Source: Oscillibacter sp. 1-3 | GTDB taxonomy: Bacteria; Bacillota; Clostridia; Oscillospirales; Oscillospiraceae | NCBI RefSeq assembly: GCF_000403435.2 | Contig: NZ_KE159711.1 | Span: forward strand, 174,880-238,879 | Reading direction: 5' to 3' | Length of the DNA stretch: 64,000 nucleotides | Part shown: positions 8,089-14,885 of the stretch, piece after piece | How positions within the stretch are numbered: the stretch's first letter is position 1 | Layout of the letters: each line of letters opens with the position of its first letter | Program-made: the position numbers and the translations under genes | Notes under the pieces: generated by a model | What the model saw: the letters and a program-made list of their open reading frames with translations, nothing else | Database searches by the model: none | Told to the model about the DNA's origin: nothing

Positions 8089-8123
8089 AAAAACCGCCGT
8101 TTTGTTCAAGAAACGGCGGTTTT
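8089..8123 (-). terminator. Terminator of tRNA-Val
   Basis: An inverted repeat (AAACCGCCGTTT / AAACGGCGGTTT) flanked by A and T runs is placed just downstream of the tRNA on the minus strand. It could also act in the opposite direction. Confidence 0.8.
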
Positions 8124-8125
8124 CG

Positions 8126-8202
8126 TGGTGGACGATACAGGACTCGAACCTGTGACCCCCTGCACGTCAAGCAGGTGCTCTAGCCAGCTGAGCTAATCGT
8201 CC
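8126..8202 (-). tRNA. tRNA-Val (anticodon GAC)
   Basis: Read on the minus strand, a complete cloverleaf is present. The acceptor stem is GGACGAT / ATCGTCC. The D arm is followed by an anticodon stem CCTGC/GCAGG enclosing loop TTGACGT with anticodon GAC, which decodes GUC (Val). The T arm carries GGTTCGAGTCC, and CCA is encoded. The 3' end faces the recombinase genes, the usual orientation for a tRNA-linked integration site. No second copy of the 3' half of the tRNA was noticed in the window, so the tRNA itself is not proven to be the attachment site. Confidence 0.95.
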
Positions 8203-8218
8203 GTAATGGAACGAATAT

Positions 8219-8247
8219 AGAATACACGAATATCCCCGGTTTGTCAA
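8219..8247 (-). promoter_or_regulatory. Promoter of tRNA-Val
   Basis: Minus-strand TTGACA and TATTCT are separated by 17 bases and end about 16 bases before the tRNA 5' end, a near-consensus sigma-A promoter. Confidence 0.85.
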
Positions 8248-8318
8248 CAGTTTTTTTCTTGTTTTTTCTTCTTAACTGGTTTATAGTGTAGAGAGACCTG
8301 CCCGAAAGGAGACCCCGC

Positions 8319-9137
8319 ATGAAAATCATCGACGCCCATCTACATATTTTCCCCGACGGCGGCGCAGTTCCGGCCGCCTGCCAGGCGGAAAACATTTCCG
8401 CCCTCCGCCGCCTCTGGGAACCCCTGGAGATTATCCACGGCGTGGTCATGGGAAACCGCAGCCTGGCCCTGGAATACCACAACTACCCGGCGGACCTCCT
8501 CCACTACTGCGTGGGGCTGGACGGCAGGATGCTGACGGACGGCGAGACCACGCCGCCGGACCTGGACGGTCAGGTGGAGGCCCATCTCCGGCGGGAGCTG
8601 TGCTGCGGCATTAAACTCTATCCCGGCTACAACAAGGTCTCCCTGTCCGACCCTCTGTACCGGCCCATCTACGAGCTGGCCCAGTTCTATCAAAAACCTG
8701 TGGCAGTCCACATGGGCCTCACTGTCTTCCCCCGCGCCCATCTGAAGTACTGCCACCCCCTGGCTCTGGACGAGGCCGCGGCGGACCACCCCGGCGTCCA
8801 TTTTGTCATGTGCCATTTTGGAAATCCCTTCCTGGAGTCTGCCGCCGCCGTGCTGGTGAAAAACCCCAACGTCTCCGCCGATCTCTCCGGACTGCTGGAG
8901 GACCCGGCAGACCTGGACGCCTGGTTCCGGGAACAGTCCGGCTACGCCTCCCTCCTGCGGACCTGGCTGGCCGCCGCCGGCTGTTGGGACCGGCTTTTGT
9001 ACGGCTCCGACTGGCCCATCGTCGGTCCGGAGAAATATGTGTCCTTCATCCAGCGCCTGGTGCCTCCGGAGCACTGGGAGGCCGTCTTCTTCGAAAATGC
9101 CCTCCGGGTCTACGGGCTTCGCGGCCTGTCCCGGTAA
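8319..9137 (+). CDS. Metal-dependent amidohydrolase family protein (amidohydrolase 2 / TIM barrel)
   Basis: The 272-residue protein has the amidohydrolase_2 signature. DAHLHIF at residues 5-11 supplies the HxH metal ligands, GIKLYPGY is a barrel strand, VHMG and VMCHFGNP supply further histidines, and YGSDWP provides the late aspartate. The fold is that of ACMSD and related decarboxylases or hydrolases. The substrate cannot be told from sequence or context. The start at 8319 has AAAGGA about 8 bases upstream. It stands alone between tRNA-Val and the HPr-like gene and marks the start of core sequence to the right of the integrated elements. Confidence 0.8.
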   Translation: MKIIDAHLHIFPDGGAVPAACQAENISALRRLWEPLEIIHGVVMGNRSLALEYHNYPADLLHYCVGLDGRMLTDGETTPPDLDGQVEAHLRRELCCGIKLYPGYNKVSLSDPLYRPIYELAQFYQKPVAVHMGLTVFPRAHLKYCHPLALDEAAADHPGVHFVMCHFGNPFLESAAAVLVKNPNVSADLSGLLEDPADLDAWFREQSGYASLLRTWLAAAGCWDRLLYGSDWPIVGPEKYVSFIQRLVPPEHWEAVFFENALRVYGLRGLSR

Positions 9138-9330
9138 GTCCTCCGCTATCGCTTTGGGCAAATGCCCACTTCCGGGAGCTTGCGCTCCCTGTCATTCTGC
9201 CGGATATGGGACAGGTTCCGGCAAAAATATTTGTCCATTCTATGGTCATTCATTTCTTTAATAAAATATGGCCTTTTTCTGAAAATGTGATATACTTATT
9301 TTCAATAACTGAAACATGAGGGTGAGAGAT

Positions 9331-9594
9331 TTGTTGAGAAAAACTGTAATTGTACATATTCCCAATGAGCACCTGAATAACGCCGCCACATTTTTCATCA
9401 AAAAGGCCAATGAGTTCACCAGCCACATCACTGTCTCCCGGGAGAGCAACAGCGTCAACGCCAAGAGCCTGCTGGGCCTGCTCTCCATGCGGCTGGAGTA
9501 CGGGATGCCCATCGACATCACTGCTGAGGGCGTCGATGCGGAGGAGGCTCTGTCGGCCCTGGAGAAAGTCCTGAATCCCACAGACCCCAACTGA
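9331..9594 (+). CDS. HPr-family protein lacking the active-site histidine (Crh-like)
   Basis: The roughly 87-residue protein has the HPr fold pattern from end to end. VNAKSLLGLLSMRLEYG matches the HPr Ser46 region, including the regulatory serine, and the C-terminal AEGVDAEEAL is typical. The catalytic loop is abnormal. Where HPr has NPTGLHARPA, this protein has IPNEHLNNAA: His15 is replaced by Leu, with a His one place earlier, and Arg17 by Asn. PTS phosphotransfer through His15 therefore seems impossible. Retaining only Ser46 recalls Bacillus Crh, which works through HPr kinase and CcpA. TTG 9331 or 9334 fits the usual HPr length and has GAGGGTGAG upstream; ATG 9316 has no ribosome binding site. 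A terminator follows. Confidence 0.75.
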   Translation: MLRKTVIVHIPNEHLNNAATFFIKKANEFTSHITVSRESNSVNAKSLLGLLSMRLEYGMPIDITAEGVDAEEALSALEKVLNPTDPN

Positions 9595-9609
9595 TTCTTT
9601 CTCGCAAAA

Positions 9610-9635
9610 AACCTCGCTTTTCAGCGAGGTTTTTT
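9610..9635 (+). terminator. Terminator of the HPr-like gene
   Basis: AACCTCGC / GCGAGGTT forms an 8-bp stem with a 6-base loop and a T5 tail. Confidence 0.85.
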
Positions 9636-9701
9636 CACGCGTTTTACCGGCCAGGCATGTTAAAACATGTCCCCGATTCTCTTCCGTCCCGGCGGCCGCA
9701 C

Positions 9702-10286
9702 TCAAGCGGCCCGGCACCGGCGCAGGCACTCCGCCGCCCCCTCTCCGTTCTCCACGGAGAAAAACGCCAGACCCTGGGCCAGGCCCCGCTGGCTGTCGTT
9801 CTGAATGTCCGTCTTGGGATGGCAGGCCCGCCAGCGGAGCTGCCGGTCCACCTCCTCAAAAAGGCACCCGCCCAGGATCAGGCAGTCCCCCGCCGTCCGG
9901 TCCCGCAGCAGCTGGAAATCGTCGATCTCCATCAGCTCCATATAGTAAAAGGTCCGATCCTTGGTCATCAGTATGGCCCTCTGGTCTGTGATCCAATACC
10001 GCTGCCCCAGCAGGCTGCGGCGCTCGATCACCGGAGAGAGCAGCAGCAGTACCGCGATCAGCAGAATCAGCGCAACGGCCCCGGCGCTCCACTCCCGGCC
10101 CTGGCCGGTGTACAGCGCCAGAAGCGCGGCAGTAACCGCCACCGTGCCAATCCATTTCCCGACAATTTTCCAGCCCTCCCCCTTCTCCAGAAGAGGGAAC
10201 GGCGCGGTTCCGCTCTGCCAGCGGACCTGTTCACCCTGTCTTAAATACCCCTCAAGCGCTTGTTCGGCCCTCAGTTTTCCTTCCAT
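9702..10286 (-). CDS. PH-like domain membrane protein of unknown function
   Basis: The 194-residue protein has two close hydrophobic helices at about residues 42-60 and 66-86, then a soluble domain starting with RYWITDQRAILMTKDRTFYY. That pattern (membrane hairpin, then a beta-rich YxITxxR segment) is seen in bacterial PH-domain (bPH/YdbT-like) proteins. No enzyme motif is visible. It is convergent with the HPr-like gene and divergent from the two-component pair, and has a single-gene transcript. The family call rests on pattern memory only. Confidence 0.55.
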   Translation of the reverse strand: MEGKLRAEQALEGYLRQGEQVRWQSGTAPFPLLEKGEGWKIVGKWIGTVAVTAALLALYTGQGREWSAGAVALILLIAVLLLLSPVIERRSLLGQRYWITDQRAILMTKDRTFYYMELMEIDDFQLLRDRTAGDCLILGGCLFEEVDRQLRWRACHPKTDIQNDSQRGLAQGLAFFSVENGEGAAECLRRCRAA

Positions 10287-10497
10287 CCTCTTTGTCTCCT
10301 TTCCAATTCGCAGATATTCCGGCGTCCTCTCCCGCCGCTTTTATGATACTACCGACACCCGTTCAGCCGCTGAGAAGGTATTGCCGCGGTCCGTTAATCT
10401 TCTGTCAAATTTTTAGCGGCAATTTAACGATTGATCTGTTATAATGGGTTTATGTCGAAAAAAGGCCGCAGCGGCCCTTTGGAAAGGAGTCTTCGCC

Positions 10498-11580
10498 TTG
10501 CGTCCCCCCAATACCATTTCCGCCCGGATGTTCCCCTTCTCCCCGCGGGATCTGCTGGTCACTGTCTGCATCCTGATCTGCGCCGCCGGGGTCTGCATCC
10601 TTCTGCGGGCAGCGGACACCAGCGACGGCTTTGCCTCCCCCATCTTCGTGCTGGCCGTTCTGCTGACCTCCCGCCTCACCACCGGCTACCTCTTCGGGCT
10701 CATTGCCGCCGTCCTGGGGGTCATCTGCGTCAACTTCATCTTCACTTACCCCTATTGGGCTTTCAATCTGACCATCTCCGGCTATCCGCTCACCTTTTTG
10801 AGCTTTCTGGCGGTGTCTGTCATCACCAGCGCTCTGACTACCCAGATCAAACGCCAGGAGCAGCTGCGGATCGAAAACGAGAAGGAGAAGATGCGGGCCA
10901 ATTTGCTGCGCTCCGTGTCCCACGACATCCGCACGCCCCTGACCTCCATCGTGGGCTCCACCTCCACAGTGCTGGAGAACCCCGGCCTCTCCCGGGCGGA
11001 GCAGGAGACCCTGCTGGAGGATGTCCGCAGCGAGGCCCAGTGGCTGATCCGGGCAGTAGAGAATCTGCTGTCCATCACCCGTATGGGGGACGGGCAGGCC
11101 CGCATCACCAAGGACGTGGAGGCGGCGGAGGAAATTCTCGGAGAGGCGGTGCGGAAGTTCCGCAAACGCTGCCCGGAAATCTCCGTCACCGTGGAACCAC
11201 CAAAGGAGCTGCTGCTGGTGCCCATGGACCCCATCCTCATTGAGCAGGTCCTGGCAAACCTGATGGAAAACGCCGCCGTCCACGGCGAGACCACCGCTCA
11301 CATCCTCGTCTCCGCCCGTCCGGATGGAAGCTATGCCCGCTTCACTGTGGCGGACGACGGGCGGGGCATCTCCCCCGCCGTCCTGCCCACACTGTTTGAC
11401 GGCACGCTGAAGCACAGCGAATCCCCCAAGGGGGACGGCAAGCGGAACATGGGCCTGGGCCTTTCGGTGTGCATGGCCGTCGTCCGGGCCCACGGGGGAA
11501 CCATGGAGGCCCGAAACCTGGAGACCGGGGCGGAATTTTCCTTCCGCCTCCCGCTTTTGAAGGAGGAATCCGGCAGATGA
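10498..11580 (+). CDS. Sensor histidine kinase, short KdpD-like (DUF4118)
   Basis: The 360-residue kinase has a DUF4118 membrane domain of four helices (about residues 20-115 from the TTG start). It is followed by a HisKA domain with SVSHDIRTPLTSI (His about 142) and an HATPase_c domain with N, G1 (DDGRGIS) and G2 (GLGLSVC) boxes. It lacks the N-terminal KdpD and Usp domains of true KdpD. The start is TTG 10498 behind AAAGGAG. The ATG at 10444 overlaps a TATAAT element at 10440-10445 and cannot be used if that is the -10 box. The stop overlaps the response-regulator start (ATGA). No kdpFABC genes are nearby, so potassium sensing is not established. Confidence 0.85.
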   Translation: MRPPNTISARMFPFSPRDLLVTVCILICAAGVCILLRAADTSDGFASPIFVLAVLLTSRLTTGYLFGLIAAVLGVICVNFIFTYPYWAFNLTISGYPLTFLSFLAVSVITSALTTQIKRQEQLRIENEKEKMRANLLRSVSHDIRTPLTSIVGSTSTVLENPGLSRAEQETLLEDVRSEAQWLIRAVENLLSITRMGDGQARITKDVEAAEEILGEAVRKFRKRCPEISVTVEPPKELLLVPMDPILIEQVLANLMENAAVHGETTAHILVSARPDGSYARFTVADDGRGISPAVLPTLFDGTLKHSESPKGDGKRNMGLGLSVCMAVVRAHGGTMEARNLETGAEFSFRLPLLKEESGR

Positions 11581-12284
11581 ACATTCGAGAAAAAATCCTG
11601 GTGGTGGAGGATGAGAAGAGCATCTCCCACTTTATCTCCACCATATTGAACTCCAACGGCTATGAGGCCATGCAGGCCCGCAGCGGCACGGAGGCCCTTT
11701 CCATGATCTCCTCCCACTGCCCGGACCTCATCATTCTGGACCTGGGACTGCCGGATATGGACGGGCTGGAGATCCTCCGCCAGCTGCGGAGCTGGTCCAG
11801 CCTGCCGGTGGTGGTGGTCTCCGCCCGCTCCCACGAGCGGGAGAAGGTTACCGCCCTGGACCTGGGGGCCGACGACTACCTCACCAAGCCCTTCGGCACC
11901 GACGAGCTGCTGGCCCGGGTCCGCACCGCCATCCGCCACACCCGCACCGCCTCCGGCAACGACGAGATCGCCCAGAAGGGCACCTACACCGTGGGGGAGA
12001 TGACCATTGACTACAACAAGCACCAGGTCCTCATGCGGGGGGAAAATGTAAAGCTGACCCTCAGCGAATTCCGGATCGTGGCGCTGCTGGGCAAGCACGC
12101 CGGGAAGGTCCTGACCTACGACTTCATCATCAGGGAGCTGTGGGGCCCCCGGGCCGGAGGCGGCAACCAGATTCTCCGGGTGAACATGGCCAACATCCGC
12201 CGCAAGATCGAAAAAAATCCCGCCGAGCCGGAGTATCTCTTCACCGAGGTGGGCGTCGGCTACCGGCTGGCGGAGGGAAGCTGA
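11577..12284 (+). CDS. OmpR/PhoB-family response regulator, KdpE-like
   Basis: The 235-residue protein is a receiver domain (phospho-acceptor D55 in ILDLGLPDMDG, Thr/Ser and Lys in VVSARS and YLTKPF) plus a C-terminal winged helix ending in TEVGVGYRLAEGS. It overlaps the kinase stop by 4 bases and is its cognate partner. The overall pattern is that of KdpE. Targets are not visible, since neither a kdp operon nor another obvious target lies next to it. Confidence 0.88.
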   Translation: MNIREKILVVEDEKSISHFISTILNSNGYEAMQARSGTEALSMISSHCPDLIILDLGLPDMDGLEILRQLRSWSSLPVVVVSARSHEREKVTALDLGADDYLTKPFGTDELLARVRTAIRHTRTASGNDEIAQKGTYTVGEMTIDYNKHQVLMRGENVKLTLSEFRIVALLGKHAGKVLTYDFIIRELWGPRAGGGNQILRVNMANIRRKIEKNPAEPEYLFTEVGVGYRLAEGS

Positions 12285-12346
12285 ACCGCGTTTTCATGGC
12301 GGCAGTGGGCAGATTGGTACAGCTTCTGAAACAAGGAGAGTGCAAA

Positions 12347-12658
12347 ATGGGAGGTTGGGTCTTTTCCGTATTTTATGATATTGTCCGGCGCATCCCGCCG
12401 GGGACAGCGGCTACCTACGGCCAGATCGCCCGGCTGGCGGGGATGCCCCGCTGCGCCAGAACGGTGGGTTACGCCATGGCGGCATGTCAGGACCCCTCCG
12501 TTCCCTGTCACCGGGTGGTGGACCGCTTCGGCGGAACCAAGGCGGTTTTTGACATCCACGCCCCCGGCACCCAGCGGGCGCTGCTGGAGGCAGAGGGCGT
12601 CCTCTTCCGCCCTGACGGGACGGTAGATCTGGAAAAATGCCAGTGGAATCCAATATAG
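12347..12658 (+). CDS. MGMT-family (methylated-DNA cysteine methyltransferase / ATL-like) protein
   Basis: The 103-residue protein corresponds to the DNA-binding half of Ogt/MGMT: VRRIPPGTAATYGQIARLAG (helix-turn-helix with the arginine finger region), CARTVGYAM, and the active-site PCHRVV. It lacks the N-terminal domain of full-length MGMT, as in alkyltransferase-like proteins, but keeps the reactive Cys that ATL proteins lose. It may be a minimal repair enzyme or a damage sensor. The start at 12347 has AAGGAGA. It may be co-transcribed with the two-component pair, 62 bases upstream, and ends at a strong bidirectional terminator. Confidence 0.82.
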   Translation: MGGWVFSVFYDIVRRIPPGTAATYGQIARLAGMPRCARTVGYAMAACQDPSVPCHRVVDRFGGTKAVFDIHAPGTQRALLEAEGVLFRPDGTVDLEKCQWNPI

Positions 12659-12675
12659 TGATAAAATCAGGCAAC

Positions 12676-12714
12676 AAAAGAGCCGCCGGCGACGATGTCG
12701 CCGGCGGCTCTTTT
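12676..12714. terminator. Bidirectional terminator
   Basis: A perfect 18-bp inverted repeat (AAAAGAGCCGCCGGCGAC and its complement) with a 3-base loop separates two convergent genes. Confidence 0.9.
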
Positions 12715-12725
12715 ATGGAACCGTC

Positions 12726-13007
12726 TCAGAACTCGTAGTCCACCGCCACCCGGTCCTCCCGAATGGACTTGCACAACGCGGAAACCGCCTTGTGGCGGGG
12801 GTCATTTTTGTAGGTCTCCAGATCCTGGAGGCTGGCAAAATCGCTGACCAGCACGGCGTCGTAGTTGCCCTTTCCCACATTGACGGCCACCTCGCACCGC
12901 AAAAGCTGGGGAATTACCCCCTGAAGGCCCCGCAGCCCCTCAAAAAAGCGGTTCTGCTCCGCCTCGGTGCCGGGGCGGAATTTCCACATAACGACGTGAC
13001 GGATCAT
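12726..13007 (-). CDS. Dabb (stress-responsive A/B barrel) family protein
   Basis: The 93-residue protein starts MIRHVVMWKFRPGTEAEQN and carries the ferredoxin-like alpha-beta barrel pattern of the Dabb family, including YDAVLVSDFASLQDLETY and the final VAVDYEF. Such proteins are dimeric and in Gram-positives are of unknown or stress-linked function. It is downstream of the aminotransferase on the same strand and possibly co-transcribed, though the AT-rich gap of about 50 bases may hold a promoter. Confidence 0.8.
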   Translation of the reverse strand: MIRHVVMWKFRPGTEAEQNRFFEGLRGLQGVIPQLLRCEVAVNVGKGNYDAVLVSDFASLQDLETYKNDPRHKAVSALCKSIREDRVAVDYEF

Positions 13008-13058
13008 ACTCTCCCTCCGTTTTGTATATTATATCATTCCAATAATCTAATATAATGC

Positions 13059-14258
13059 TCATTTTTCACTTTTCCGGTTGTATGCCTCGATGCCAATCCC
13101 CAACAGCTCAACGGCTCGCGTCAGCTCGGCGGCGTTTCTCACACAGGCAAGACGAATCTTATTCCGGCCCTGCTCGGGGTCGTCGTAGAACCCTGCGCCG
13201 GGGGCGTACATCATGGTCTCTCCCCGGTCCTGGAATTCATCCAGCAGGAAGTACTGGAGCTTCTCCGTGTCGTCCACCGGCAGCGTCGCCATCAGATAGA
13301 ACGCCCCCTCCGGCGAGGTAAAACGCACACCGGGAATCTTCGCCAGCGCCACCACCGTGGCATCCTTGCGGGCGCGGTACTCCTCCCGCACAGAGGCGAA
13401 GTACTCCTCCCCCAGCGTCTCGTACATCCGGGCCGCGCCGATCTGGTCCAGGGCGGTGATGCACAGCCGTCCCTGGGCCCACTTCATCGCCTGGCCCATC
13501 AGCTCCCTGTTGCGGGAAATCAGCGCGCCCACCCGGGCGCCGGTGGTGGAAAAGCGTTTGGAGACGGAGTCAATGATTACTACATTCTCCGCCGCGTCGG
13601 AGTATGCCAGCATCGTCGCCTTCTCTCCAGTATAGACGATCTCCCGGTACACCTCGTCGCTGATGAGAAAGAGGTCCCGCTCCTTGGCGATGTCCGCCAG
13701 CAGGCGCATCTCCTCGCTGGAGAGCACCACGCCGGTGGGATTGCCGGGAGTGGTGACCAGGATGGCCCGGGTCCGCTGGTTAATCAAGGGCTCAATCCGC
13801 TCCCGGCTGACGAAGCGGTAGCCCTCCTCCGCCGAGGTGGGGATGGGGCGGATTCTGCCGCCGGTGACGTTGATAAAGGTGGTGTAATTGGGATAGAAGG
13901 GCTCCGGCACCAGCACCTCGTCCCCCTCGTCCAGGATGCAGGCCATGGCGATCTCCAGCGCCTCACTGCCGCCGAAGGTTGCCAGAATGTCCTCCTTTTC
14001 CAGGGAACAGCCCAGGCCCGCGTAGTAGGTCTGCAGGGCCTCCACATACCGCTCCTCGCCGGGGGCCGGCGGATAGGCCACAACAGGGGCGTCAAAGCCT
14101 CCCACCGCGTCGAAAAACGCCCGAGGCGTCTCCACATCCGGCTGTCCGATGTTCAGGTGGTAGACCCTGACACCCCGTGCCCTGGCCGCCATCTCCCGAG
14201 GATAGAACTGCCGCATGGGCGAGAGCCCGCACCGCTGAATTTTGCTGGATAGCTTCAT
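13059..14258 (-). CDS. Pyridoxal-phosphate-dependent aminotransferase, class I/II (AspC-like)
   Basis: The 399-residue enzyme has the fold type I signature: NIGQPDVETP (substrate loop), GGSEALEIA, TPGNPTGVVLSSEEM, DEVYREIVY and SVSKRFSTTGARVG, with K234 the Schiff-base lysine. It is in the aspartate/aromatic/alanine aminotransferase group, and exact specificity cannot be read. A consensus T-box leader directly upstream shows that expression responds to an uncharged tRNA, so the enzyme belongs to the biosynthesis or turnover of the cognate amino acid. The ribosome binding site AGGAGG is well placed. Confidence 0.88.
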   Translation of the reverse strand: MKLSSKIQRCGLSPMRQFYPREMAARARGVRVYHLNIGQPDVETPRAFFDAVGGFDAPVVAYPPAPGEERYVEALQTYYAGLGCSLEKEDILATFGGSEALEIAMACILDEGDEVLVPEPFYPNYTTFINVTGGRIRPIPTSAEEGYRFVSRERIEPLINQRTRAILVTTPGNPTGVVLSSEEMRLLADIAKERDLFLISDEVYREIVYTGEKATMLAYSDAAENVVIIDSVSKRFSTTGARVGALISRNRELMGQAMKWAQGRLCITALDQIGAARMYETLGEEYFASVREEYRARKDATVVALAKIPGVRFTSPEGAFYLMATLPVDDTEKLQYFLLDEFQDRGETMMYAPGAGFYDDPEQGRNKIRLACVRNAAELTRAVELLGIGIEAYNRKSEK

Positions 14259-14316
14259 CTTCCATTACCTCCTGGGCCGTCAGGCCCGCATATTCTCTCA
14301 TAACGCAATGGGCGCA

Positions 14317-14349
14317 TACACGGCGGCGCTCCGGAGCGCCGCCTGTGTA
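14317..14349 (-). repeat. Long hairpin between the T-box terminator and the aminotransferase start
   Basis: TACAC, one bulged base, then GGCGGCGCTCC pairs with its complement to give 16 bp with essentially no loop. There is no U tract, so it is not a normal terminator. It lies in the 5' region of the mRNA after readthrough. Confidence 0.6.
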
Positions 14350-14361
14350 CCGGGTTTGACG

Positions 14362-14598
14362 AAAAAAACGCCCCTGACAGCTGTCAGGGGCGAAAAATTC
14401 CGCGGTACCACCCTGATCTGTCCCGCCTCCTGGGTGGGACATCTCATGACATCCTGTAACGGGGATGGGCCGTCCCGCTCGTCGCGGGCTGCTCCAAAGT
14501 GGCTTGCTTTCTGGCGTGGGCTGAGGGCTTGCACCGATCCCCTCTCGCTGAGAGCCGGTTTCAGAAAGCTGGCTTTGTCATCGCGTTTGATGCACTCC
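14362..14598 (-). promoter_or_regulatory. T-box riboswitch controlling the aminotransferase
   Basis: On the minus strand the leader holds the T-box sequence AGGGTGGTACCGCGGAA (complement of about 14397-14413). It precedes a terminator hairpin CGCCCCTGACAG/CTGTCAGGGGCG (14369-14392) with a U7 run. Upstream are a Stem I-like region with GGTGCAAGCC and a closing helix GCTTTCTG/CAGAAAGC. These are the standard parts of a tRNA-sensing antiterminator. The specifier codon could not be fixed with confidence, as Stem I appears short; candidates lie in the stretch CTCAGCCCACGC just before the closing helix. Confidence 0.9.
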
Positions 14599-14626
14599 AT
14601 TATACAGGTTTGTGGAGATTTGTCAA
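14599..14626 (-). promoter_or_regulatory. Promoter of the T-box / aminotransferase transcript
   Basis: Minus-strand TTGACA and TATAAT, both perfect consensus, are separated by 16 bases immediately upstream of the T-box leader. Confidence 0.88.
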
Positions 14627-14639
14627 GATGAAAGGCCGG

Positions 14640-14885
14640 TCTTTTTTTACCTGTCCTGGGCCGGGTGATCCTCCCAGTACAGGACAGCCGTCATGCTCTC
14701 CCTCCGGCTGCAGTGCCGCCGCAATAGCCTCCCAAAGCAGGCTCACTCAGGTCCTGCATGCTCTTCTGGCCGTTGGTGACATTCTCCGCACCCACGGACC
14801 ACCGCACCTACAGCAGTTCTGTTCCCTCGGAAAGCCAGTAATAGAGGCCATTTTCCCGGGAGCCCTCATCTCAGCTTCACGCTTT
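14640..14885. other. Intergenic region downstream of ftsK
   Basis: No complete gene is seen. On the minus strand the region after the ftsK stop holds only short open pieces without family similarity. It may be debris of an old insertion. Confidence 0.35.

Noticed and set aside
8126..8202. tRNA-Val 3' end as proven attachment site
   Set aside because: The orientation and the recombinases fit, but no duplicate of the tRNA 3' end was found inside the window, and the att-like blocks lie outside the tRNA. Left open.
9291..9296. TATACT as promoter of the HPr-like gene
   Set aside because: A good -10-like hexamer, but no acceptable -35 at 16-18 bases, so a promoter is not called.
10444..10497. Longer N-terminus of the KdpD-like kinase from ATG 10444
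   Set aside because: The ATG lies in the TATAAT box at 10440-10445. TTG 10498 has a proper AAAGGAG site and starts just before the membrane domain.
14640..14885. Possible small gene between the T-box promoter and ftsK
   Set aside because: Only pieces shorter than about 40 codons without ribosome binding sites or similarity.
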